Shown here: positions 1-4,199 of the stretch, piece by piece | Numbering within the stretch: the first letter of the stretch is position 1 | Layout of the letters: each line of letters starts with the position of its first letter | Origin: Phycisphaerae bacterium | Lineage (GTDB): Bacteria > Planctomycetota > Phycisphaerae > UBA1845 > UTPLA1 | Length of the DNA: 5,198 bases | Direction: 5' to 3' | NCBI GenBank assembly: GCA_029259995.1 | Contig: JAJDEC010000628.1 | Span: 1-5,198, forward strand | Translations under genes and position numbers: made by a program | Notes under the pieces: model-generated | Seen by the model: the letters and a program-made list of their open reading frames with translations, nothing else | The model's database searches: none | Told to the model about the DNA's origin: nothing

Positions 1-482
1 GCGACATCGCGTCGGGCTGGCTCGCCCTCGGCGGATTCGCGCGCGGCATCGTCGCCGTCGGCGGTATGGCGCTCGGCGTCTTTTCACTTGGCGGAATGTC
101 CCTCGGCCTGATCGCGTTCGGCGGCTGGGCTGCCGGCGGCGTCGCGACTGGCGGCGGGGCGATCGGAGGCATAGCGCACGGCGGTGGCGCTGTCGGCATC
201 GTTGCTCGAGGCGGCGGTGCTGTCGGATATTACGCGCAGGGCGGCGGTGTCGCCGGCAAGTATGTCATCGGCCCCGGATATCGCGATCCGACGGCGGTTG
301 AGTTCTTCGACACACTGAATGCGTGGACAGGCACGCCCGACATCGGAAGCCCGTCCGGTACCGTCAATCTTCTCGCATTCGCCGCCGCGTGGATGCTCAT
401 TACCCTCGTGCTTGTCGGCGCGATCCCGTTCTTGCTCGTCGTGACTGCATATATACGAAGACCCAAAGCGCCGGCGCGCTGA
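1..482 (+). CDS. Glycine-rich pentad-repeat membrane protein, 3' part (5'-truncated)
   Basis: The frame is open from the first base and ends at a TGA at 480-482, giving 159 visible residues; the true start lies outside the window. The internal ATG at 66 falls inside the repeat array and is not a start. Visible residues 3-90 form a regular array with Ala or Ser, any residue, then Gly every five residues, and a Gly-Gly pair every ten. A short linker (about 92-118, starting GYRDP) leads to one strongly hydrophobic segment at about 122-149, followed by a short basic tail (YIRRPKAPAR). This suggests an array on one side of the membrane with a C-terminal anchor. The regular small-residue pattern could build a beta-helix-like solenoid or a glycine-zipper stack, but that is inference. 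Similar Ala/Gly-Gly repeats occur in uncharacterised proteins of several phyla. I do not recognise a function. Confidence 0.75.
   Translation, partial: DIASGWLALGGFARGIVAVGGMALGVFSLGGMSLGLIAFGGWAAGGVATGGGAIGGIAHGGGAVGIVARGGGAVGYYAQGGGVAGKYVIGPGYRDPTAVEFFDTLNAWTGTPDIGSPSGTVNLLAFAAAWMLITLVLVGAIPFLLVVTAYIRRPKAPAR
9..272 (+). repeat. In-gene tandem array coding A-x-G-x-x pentads (15-bp unit, 30-bp super-period)
   Basis: Eighteen consecutive pentads can be read in frame, each with Ala or Ser (Val in the last two) followed two residues later by Gly. Every second Gly is doubled, so GGCGG-type DNA recurs about every 30 bases. The later units (residues 50-85) are the most alike, with GGGAVG and close variants, which suggests recent unit duplication at that end. 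Confidence 0.8.
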
Positions 483-567
483 CAGTGCTGGTTCGCGATC
501 CAGAAACGGCGACCTGCCGCATTACCGCGGTCGTAACTTCCCAATATCCCCAGGAATCGCCCCGGCC

Positions 568-597
568 TTGGCCGAATCGGGCCGAATCTCATATGAT
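568..597 (+). promoter_or_regulatory. Putative sigma70-type promoter of the dodecin operon
   Basis: TTGGCC (568-573) and TATGAT (592-597, one mismatch to TATAAT) are separated by 18 bases. Transcription would start near 604, about 65 bases before the dodecin ATG. The spacer carries two direct copies of GGCCGAATC (570-578 and 580-588) exactly 10 bp apart, which could bind a regulator on one face of the helix. The intergenic stretch 483-669 has no other gene. The match is by eye only, and planctomycete promoters are poorly defined. Confidence 0.4.
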
Positions 598-669
598 CCA
601 CGAGCTATCACTACCCCTGCACAGTTCCTGTTAGCGGATTCGACCGCCAGTTGAAAGGACCCAAGGATC

Positions 670-873
670 ATGTCTGTCGCCAAGATCACTGAAATCAGCG
701 CGAGTTCCTCCAAGAGCTTCGAGGACGCCATCAGCACGGGCGTCGCACGGGCGTCCAAGACGCTCGACAATGTCGTCGGCGCCTGGGTGAACGAGATGAA
801 AGTCGACGTCAAGGACGGAAAAATCACGGACTATCGCGTCAACATGAAAGTGTCGTTCATCCTGAAGGACTGA
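670..873 (+). CDS. Dodecin family flavin-binding protein
   Basis: The 67-residue product has the length and pattern of dodecins, small proteins that assemble as hollow dodecamers and store or sequester flavins in the cytoplasm. Diagnostic parts are the first strand (VAKITEIS), the helix SFEDAISTGVARASKTL (residues 16-32), and the two following strands, WVNEMKVDVKDGKI and YRVNMKVSFILKD. A single Trp, W39, lies at the start of strand two. In flavin-stacking dodecins the key Trp sits about two positions earlier by my alignment, and Gly37 is there here. The GAWV arrangement is familiar from many bacterial dodecins. The start is supported by GAAAGGA at 653-659, ten bases before the ATG. The DUF937 gene follows 28 bases downstream on the same strand, probably as one operon. 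Family assignment is secure; the bound ligand (FMN, FAD or other) cannot be told from sequence. Confidence 0.93.
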   Translation: MSVAKITEISASSSKSFEDAISTGVARASKTLDNVVGAWVNEMKVDVKDGKITDYRVNMKVSFILKD

Positions 874-901
874 TCGAGTTCTGATCCCCGGAGGTGAAAT
901 G

Positions 902-1435
902 ATGAGTCTCTTAGACACGATACTCGAAGCGAATAACGGGCAGACCGTTCAACAATTGGCGCGGCGATTCGGCGTCTCCGACGATCAGGCCAAGGCGGCG
1001 ATGCGCGAATTCGTGCCGGCGCTGAACGCGGGCGTCAAACGAAACGTTCACGCCGACAACGGTCTCTCGTCGCTCCTCGGCGCACTCGGCAACGGCCAGC
1101 ACGATCGATACCTCGATGACCCGAAGGCCGTCGAAGAGGAGTCGACCGTCACAGATGGCAACGCCATTCTCGGGCACATATTCGGCAGCAAGGATGTCAG
1201 TCGAAACGTCGCCGGACGCGCCGCCGAACGCACGGGGCTGGATACGGGCATCCTCAAGAAAATGTTGCCCGTCGCCGCGACGATGCTCATGGGATCCCTG
1301 CGAAAGCAATCCAACAAGCAGGGCTGGCAGAACAATGCGGCGTCGGCAAGCGGCGGCCTCTCAAGCCTGCTCGACGCCGATGGCGACGGCAGCGTCATGG
1401 ATGACATCTGGAACATGGCGAAGAAACTGTTCTAA
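902..1435 (+). CDS. DUF937 domain-containing protein
   Basis: This 177-residue soluble protein matches the DUF937 pattern. The N-terminal block (about residues 3-50) contains VQQLARRFGVSDDQA and a PALNAGVKRN segment. The central block (about 87-135) starts NAILGHIFGSKDV and continues to GLDTGILKKMLPVAATMLMG. The tail has the acidic loop DADGDGSVMDD (158-168), which resembles an EF-hand or dockerin calcium loop and ends many DUF937 proteins. No signal peptide or membrane helix is seen. The biochemical function of the family is unknown to me. Two ATGs are adjacent (899 and 902). I chose 902 because the strong GGAGG at 890-894 lies seven bases from it and only four from 899; choosing 899 would add one Met. 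It is likely cotranscribed with dodecin and ends before the hairpin at 1491-1512. Confidence 0.9.
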   Translation: MSLLDTILEANNGQTVQQLARRFGVSDDQAKAAMREFVPALNAGVKRNVHADNGLSSLLGALGNGQHDRYLDDPKAVEEESTVTDGNAILGHIFGSKDVSRNVAGRAAERTGLDTGILKKMLPVAATMLMGSLRKQSNKQGWQNNAASASGGLSSLLDADGDGSVMDDIWNMAKKLF

Positions 1436-1490
1436 GCAAGATGCACTGATTCTTGGTGGCTCCCATCCGCGGGCGCTGACTGATGCGTAG

Positions 1491-1518
1491 CGGCCCCCCT
1501 CCGTGGGGGCCGACGTTT
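1491..1518 (+). terminator. GC-rich hairpin terminator after the DUF937 gene
   Basis: CGGCCCCC (1491-1498) pairs perfectly with GGGGGCCG (1505-1512) around a six-base loop, 55 bases after the DUF937 stop. Only a short T run (TTT at 1516-1518) follows, so it is a weak intrinsic terminator or a hairpin protecting the 3' end. It sits between two converging operons. Confidence 0.55.
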
Positions 1519-1575
1519 CAGACGGCCAACAAAGTCGACGGCGCCTTGCTGTTGCCTCTCCATGCAATGGGAAGC

Positions 1576-1591
1576 CCGGCGTTCGCGCCGG
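1576..1591 (-). terminator. Hairpin 3' of the HAD gene (weak terminator candidate)
   Basis: CCGGCG and CGCCGG pair around a four-base loop (TTCG on the plus strand, CGAA on the minus strand). The hairpin starts 15 bases after the HAD gene's stop, as expected for a 3'-end structure. No T-tract follows on the minus strand, so factor-independent termination is doubtful. The rest of 1436-1606 shows nothing else. Confidence 0.35.
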
Positions 1592-1606
1592 CACGCAAGT
1601 ACCTCA

Positions 1607-2323
1607 TCAAGTCAGTGCCGCTTCCGCAAACGCCGCCATCGTTGCAAACGTCATGTCCGGCTCGATGGGCAATGCCGGCGCCCGTGTCGCGCGGCTCGAT
1701 CCTTCAACCCTACGCCGGATCCACGCAGTGGGCATTCCCAGCGCCTTCGCAGGCACGTGATCGTGATACAGACTTTCCGCGACGTGCAATATCTCTGACC
1801 GATGGACGCCGAGATCACTCAGCGCGGCAAAGGCGTGTTCAAAATGGCCTGTCGCCGGCTTGTAACTTCCGACATCTTCCGCCGTCACAATCGCATCAAA
1901 CGCGACGCCGATCCGCGCGTTGGATCGAACGAATGACGCCCGATCCACGTTCGAAACGATGACGAGTTTGTAACGACGCTTTAATCGCGCCAGCGCATCG
2001 GTCGAATCCGAAAATGCCGGCCAGTCTCCGACCGATTTCGCAAGGGCATCGCAATCGTCCGCTGTCGCCGTTCCACCCAGCCGCGATGCAAGTCGCCGCA
2101 TGACGTCTCGCAGGATCGACGGATACAACGCCGACGGCATCTCCGTCTGAACGATCGGCTCGATTTGGGAATACGCGGCGAGCAGGGCGTCATCGCTGAG
2201 TGCGACGCCTTCGCGATCCGCCCACGGCCGCAGGGTGTTCAACAATCCCGTTTCCCAATCGATCAACGTGCCGTAACAGTCAAACGTCAGTGCGCGAACC
2301 GTCGAAAAATCAACAATCGCCAT
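1607..2323 (-). CDS. HAD-superfamily hydrolase, type II haloacid dehalogenase-like
   Basis: This 238-residue cytoplasmic protein has the HAD motifs in order. Motif I is TFDCYGTLIDW with the nucleophile Asp15 and the D-x-Y-GT variant seen in the dehalogenase-like branch. Motif II is VSNVD with Ser124. The Lys motif is YKPATGHFEHAF with Lys155. The last motif is HVAESLYHDHVPAKALG with Asp188. An alpha-helical cap (about 22-105) sits between motifs I and II, as in subfamily IA. In L-2-haloacid dehalogenases the last motif carries a Ser and an Asn (S175 and N177 in L-DEX). By my alignment Asn is replaced by Leu here, so a phosphatase or another substrate is possible. The ATG at 2323 was chosen over the GTG at 2326: it has AGGAG eight bases upstream and forms a TGATG overlap with the stop of the GAF gene. 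That implies translational coupling. The substrate is unknown. Confidence 0.88.
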   Translation of the reverse strand: MAIVDFSTVRALTFDCYGTLIDWETGLLNTLRPWADREGVALSDDALLAAYSQIEPIVQTEMPSALYPSILRDVMRRLASRLGGTATADDCDALAKSVGDWPAFSDSTDALARLKRRYKLVIVSNVDRASFVRSNARIGVAFDAIVTAEDVGSYKPATGHFEHAFAALSDLGVHRSEILHVAESLYHDHVPAKALGMPTAWIRRRVEGSSRATRAPALPIEPDMTFATMAAFAEAALT

Positions 2324-2805
2324 CACCGAAGCTCCTGCAGTTTCCCGCCGATCAATTCGCCGAGCTTCAGGAGCGTGTCGATCTGCGCCTGCGAAAACTC
2401 AAACGCGTCCGGTCGCGCGATGCCGATCGTTCCCACGAGCTCTCCATTCGCGATCATCGGCGCGGCAACAGATCCCGCCATCTCCGTCATCTTCGCCGCC
2501 GGCTTTGCCTGTCCGCTCTCGTCTGTCTGCAAGTTGCAGACCTGCACGGGCTCACGACGCTCCGCCGCCAACCCGGCCATCCCTTTGCCGACAGGGATCC
2601 GCTGCACCCGCGACATGATCGCCTCCGGAATCCCACGCTGAGCCACAAGCTCAAGCAGTCCCGAAGTCGGATCCAGCCGATGAACCGTCCCCGTCACGCA
2701 TTCAAATGATGCAAGTATCTCCGAAAGAATCTCATCCCATTCGGGAGTTTTCGAGGCGTTGAGCCGTGCCTGAATGGAATCGACAATTTTACTGCCTGCT
2801 GACAT
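2323..2805 (-). CDS. Single-domain GAF protein
   Basis: The 160-residue product is almost entirely one GAF domain (about residues 22-155). Recognisable elements are VHRLDPTSGLLELVAQRG, the turn RIPVGKGMAGLAAERREPV (69-87), AAPMIANGELVGTIGIARP (114-132), and the closing helix with LLKLGELIGGKL. A short helix precedes the domain. GAF domains bind small molecules such as nucleotides or redox ligands; there is no output domain here, so it would act through a partner or as a stand-alone sensor. Two Cys are visible (C36 and C90). The Cys set of the GAF-type free methionine sulfoxide reductases is not obvious, so I do not call that activity. The start has GGAG six bases upstream. It is the first gene of an operon with the HAD hydrolase, which could be its functional partner. 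Confidence 0.88.
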   Translation of the reverse strand: MSAGSKIVDSIQARLNASKTPEWDEILSEILASFECVTGTVHRLDPTSGLLELVAQRGIPEAIMSRVQRIPVGKGMAGLAAERREPVQVCNLQTDESGQAKPAAKMTEMAGSVAAPMIANGELVGTIGIARPDAFEFSQAQIDTLLKLGELIGGKLQELR

Positions 2806-2844
2806 ACCTCGCTCCGATCAAGATTGGCCGAATCAAACTGAATG

Positions 2845-2870
2845 CCATTCTAAGTTCAAACGCAGAATGG
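2845..2870 (-). promoter_or_regulatory. Putative promoter with overlapping inverted repeat, GAF-HAD operon
   Basis: On the minus strand TAGAAT (2852-2847, one mismatch to TATAAT) lies 41 bases before the GAF ATG. No good -35 hexamer is present at 16-18 bases. The box is overlapped by an inverted repeat, CCATTCT (2845-2851) and AGAATGG (2864-2870), with a 12-base spacer. A smaller dyad, GAATG-C-CATTC (2840-2850), shares the same bases. The layout would suit an operator, but it is inference. Confidence 0.3.
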
Positions 2871-2890
2871 TTCATTGACTGTGGCGCAAA

Positions 2891-2904
2891 CCTCTGGTCA
2901 GAGG
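2891..2904. promoter_or_regulatory. 14-bp dyad upstream of the GAF-HAD operon
   Basis: CCTCTG and CAGAGG form perfect six-base arms around a GT centre, about 40 bp upstream of the putative -10 box. It could be a dimeric regulator's site or a chance palindrome. A second small dyad, TTCTC-TAAT-GAGAA, lies at 2946-2959. Confidence 0.25.
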
Positions 2905-3007
2905 CGAATGGGCGATCCGCAGCTTCGCCGTTTGAATCGCACCGCTTCTCTAATGAGAACAGCCCAACGACGTTCCGACATCCACGAGTTTCCTCTCGAA
3001 CGGCCGA

Positions 3008-3111
3008 CACCAACGTCCCACTCTTCCCGGATTCACCAACATCCCACTCGTTTCGCTTGCACCAACCGCATTCTCGTCCCGCATGTACCAACGTGACGCT
3101 CATCCTGCAAT
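3008..3111. repeat. Degenerate 26-bp tandem repeat, four clear units
   Basis: Units begin at 3008, 3034, 3060 and 3086. Each has ACCAAC at unit positions 2-7, CTC at 14-16, T at 18 and G at 22, so 11 of 26 positions are invariant. The best pair shares CACCAAC then TCCCACTC. Weaker copies probably flank the array: 2982-3007 keeps the CTC in phase, and 3112-3137 matches unit two at 12 of its first 17 positions. The period is not a multiple of three, so it is not a coding repeat. There are no conserved repeats with unique spacers, so it is not a CRISPR array. Confidence 0.8.
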
Positions 3112-3123
3112 CCCCAGCATCCG

Positions 3124-3140
3124 TCACGCTGAAGGCGTGA
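3124..3140. repeat. Hairpin TCACGC-TGAAG-GCGTGA
   Basis: Perfect six-base arms surround a five-base loop. It lies directly after the 26-bp array and 11 bases before the nested palindrome, so the three may form one composite element. Confidence 0.6.
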
Positions 3141-3151
3141 AATAGCAGAAG

Positions 3152-3199
3152 CCCAGGGTGCAGCGAAGACCGCGAATGCGGTCGAAGCGCAACCCTGGG
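3152..3199. repeat. Nested palindrome, REP-like element
   Basis: Outer arms CCCAGGGT (3152-3159) and ACCCTGGG (3192-3199) enclose an inner hairpin GACCGC-GAAT-GCGGTC (3168-3183). Between them the sides are partly complementary (GC at 3160-3161 with GC at 3189-3190 past a bulged A). The shape, a long GC-rich outer stem with an inner stem, is like REP/BIME elements that are mobilised by Y1 (RAYT) transposases. I have a memory of CCCAGGGT palindromes being common between genes of planctomycetes, but only one copy is in this window and no transposase gene is present. Confidence 0.6.
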
Positions 3200-3283
3200 T
3201 TCCGCGTGCGTTTACCACGCAAGCACTGAATGTGCGTTACAACTCCAGTACACAACGCGGACGACAACGATGGCCACGCTGCA

Positions 3284-3314
3284 TTCCGAAACTTGTTGAT
3301 CAACAACACGAAAA
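3284..3314 (-). repeat. Copy A of TTGTTGATCA / TTTCGG module, with a 14-bp perfect palindrome
   Basis: On the minus strand this reads TTTTC, GTG, TTGTTGATCA, five bases, TTTCGGAA. TTGTTGATCAACAA at 3293-3306 is a perfect palindrome within it. The same elements in the same order recur at 3555-3584 (copy B), about 270 bp away. Confidence 0.6.
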
Positions 3315-3348
3315 CGTCCGTCACGGGATTGCGGGAATCTCCTGACGG
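3310..3348 (-). terminator. Decayed terminator-like hairpin with T-tract
   Basis: On the minus strand CCGTCA (3348-3343) pairs with TGACGG (3323-3318), with partial inner pairing of GGAGATT against AATCCC. It is followed within three bases by TTTT. The order hairpin, T-tract, TTGTTGATCA is the same as at the clear terminator at 3580-3606. It may be a duplicated or decayed terminator, since no gene ends just upstream of it on this strand. Confidence 0.35.
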
Positions 3349-3378
3349 CTTTGTTGATGAGCCCGCCGCATGGCCGAG

Positions 3379-3394
3379 CGTCCCGATAGGGACG
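3379..3394. repeat. Hairpin CGTCCC-GATA-GGGACG
   Basis: Perfect six-base arms with a four-base loop. It is the first of three hairpins in 93 bases. Confidence 0.55.
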
Positions 3395-3406
3395 ATATGA
3401 CAAATG

Positions 3407-3427
3407 CCCAGCCTTTCTAAGGCTGGG
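3407..3427. repeat. Hairpin with perfect 9-bp stem
   Basis: CCCAGCCTT pairs with AAGGCTGGG around a TCT loop. This is the most stable hairpin in the gene-free region apart from the terminator. No T-tract follows on either strand, so it is not an ordinary intrinsic terminator. Confidence 0.65.
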
Positions 3428-3452
3428 ATCGCGACGATTCTGTTTTCGCATT

Positions 3453-3471
3453 GCCGTCTTGGAAGGACGGC
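3453..3471. repeat. Hairpin GCCGTC-loop-GACGGC
   Basis: Six-base perfect arms enclose TTGGAAG. Two more pairs (T-G and T-A) can extend the stem to eight and leave a GGA loop. Confidence 0.5.
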
Positions 3472-3554
3472 GCGAATCCACGTTTCCTCGTCAGTTCATC
3501 ACTTCGGGGTCCCGACAAACGCTGATCGCTGAGTGCCTGTTGTTGAGCGTTGTT

Positions 3555-3584
3555 TTCCCGAAATGCCGTGATCAACAAGAAAAA
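3555..3584 (-). repeat. Copy B of TTGTTGATCA / TTTCGG module
   Basis: On the minus strand the T-tract of the terminator is followed by C, TTGTTGATCA (3578-3569), five bases, and TTTCGGGAA. Compared with copy A it lacks the GTG and has one extra G. An additional TTGTTGA in plus orientation at 3540-3546 makes a wider inverted repeat with TCAACAA at 3572-3578. Confidence 0.55.
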
Positions 3585-3606
3585 AGGCCGCGACAAGCGC
3601 GGCCTT
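3580..3606 (-). terminator. Rho-independent terminator of the PilZ gene
   Basis: On the minus strand AAGGCCGCG (3606-3598) and CGCGGCCTT (3592-3584) form a perfect nine-pair stem with a five-base loop. They run directly into six T residues (3585-3580). It lies 30 bases after the PilZ stop. This is the clearest terminator in the window. Confidence 0.92.
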
Positions 3607-3635
3607 GAATCACAAATGAATTGTCGCGGAATCAA

Positions 3636-3971
3636 TCAGCAACTACCGCTGAACGCCACGCCGTCCGAGATGTAGCCTTCGGCGATGCAGCCGACGATCA
3701 CCAGCTCTTCCGTGACAGTCTCCATCCGCGTCACACGAAACGGCTCGTCGCTGATGTCCCATCGATCCGAATCGAAACGGCGAATGTGAATCCACTCGCC
3801 AACACGCGGCGCCTGCTCGGCCTTCGCCATGAAGCCGAAGCCGGAGGGCGACTTGTCGATCGTCCAGCCCTTGAAATCTTCCGGCTTGCCCGGATGCTTC
3901 CAGCGAATCGCGTCATCACATTCGACACGCACTTCTCTGCGTTTTTCCATCTTCGGTGTTTGCGTCAGCAT
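3636..3971 (-). CDS. PilZ domain protein (likely c-di-GMP receptor)
   Basis: The 111-residue protein is little more than a PilZ domain. It has the R-x3-R motif (R11 to R15, in EKRREVRVECDD) and the D-x-S-x2-G motif (D39, S41, G44, in TIDKSPSGFGF). These are the two motifs that bind cyclic di-GMP, so binding is likely. The following strands (GEWIHIRR, PFRVTRMETV, LVIVGCIAEGY) fit the beta barrel. It has no output domain and no membrane helix, so it would act by contacting a partner. The ATG at 3971 was chosen because GGAGGAG (3986-3980) lies eight bases upstream. An ATG at 4040 in the same frame would add 23 residues but has no good ribosome site. The gene ends at a strong terminator and has the zinc-ribbon genes upstream on the same strand, separated by 228 bases. 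Confidence 0.9.
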   Translation of the reverse strand: MLTQTPKMEKRREVRVECDDAIRWKHPGKPEDFKGWTIDKSPSGFGFMAKAEQAPRVGEWIHIRRFDSDRWDISDEPFRVTRMETVTEELVIVGCIAEGYISDGVAFSGSC

Positions 3972-4064
3972 CGCTGAATCTCCTCCAGGTACCGGAACTC
4001 CCGCTCTACTTCGGTCCGATGCGATGGATGATTGAACCATTCGTCCGAATAGGACGCCGCGAAA

Positions 4065-4092
4065 GTTATGAGACGATGCGTCTCTCAGGCAA
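4065..4092 (-). promoter_or_regulatory. Putative PilZ gene promoter containing a dyad
   Basis: On the minus strand TTGCCT (4092-4087) and CATAAC (4070-4065) are 16 bases apart, each with four of six consensus bases. An inverted repeat, GAGACG-ATG-CGTCTC (4070-4084), fills most of the spacer and could be an operator, or a weak 3' hairpin for the upstream gene. The interval 3972-4199 otherwise shows no gene. Confidence 0.3.
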
Positions 4093-4199
4093 CTCAGGAA
4101 TCCGCCGATCGCGATTCCTGTCCGACCGCCATCCTGGTCACAAGGACGGCTGTCAACGGATGCAATCCCGCCTCCTTGCGGCCGCAGGCCTGTGGATTC

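Larger units (their letters stand above)
2806..3635. other. Gene-free, repeat- and hairpin-rich intergenic region
   Basis: No frame on either strand has a believable start, ribosome site and protein-like composition across these 830 bases. The left part (2806-2960) has the upstream signals of the GAF operon. The middle holds a 26-bp tandem array (3008-3111). The right part (3124-3606) holds at least seven perfect or near-perfect inverted repeats, listed separately, ending with the pilZ-side terminator. The composition fits intergenic mobile repeats (REP- or MITE-like debris), or one or more structured RNAs. I cannot separate these without genome comparison. Confidence 0.7.

Noticed and set aside
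510..533. Hairpin (CGACC/GGTCG arms) as terminator of the glycine-rich gene
   Set aside because: The arms are short with a 14-base interior that pairs only in competing ways, and no T-tract follows.
1483..1962. Plus-strand frames antisense to the HAD gene
   Set aside because: They are shadows of a gene with clear motifs and include the terminator hairpin region.
2324..2326. GTG at 2326 as the HAD start
   Set aside because: The adjacent ATG at 2323 has better ribosome-site spacing and forms the standard TGATG overlap.
3008..3111. CRISPR array
   Set aside because: Units are contiguous and degenerate, with no constant repeat alternating with unique spacers and no cas genes.
2766..3140. Plus-strand frames over the 26-bp array
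   Set aside because: They overlap the start of the GAF gene or the array, whose period is not a multiple of three, and have no ribosome site.
3124..3495. Minus-strand frame open for 124 codons across the hairpin cluster
   Set aside because: It has no ATG and no ribosome site, and its translation follows the palindromes rather than a protein fold. It may be a translated repeat, not a gene.
3212..3635. Two further minus-strand frames of 72 and 89 residues in the gene-free region
   Set aside because: Their composition is not protein-like (Arg- and Ser-rich), and one of them runs through the clear terminator at 3580-3606, so it cannot be an independent gene.
3972..4040. Longer PilZ start at 4040
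   Set aside because: The ATG at 3971 has GGAGGAG at eight bases, while the upstream ATG has no good ribosome site and the extra residues add nothing domain-like.
4177..4186. TGCGGCCGCA palindrome near the end of zinc-ribbon paralogue 1
   Set aside because: It has no loop and no flanking symmetry, and a ten-base GC palindrome is expected by chance in such DNA.
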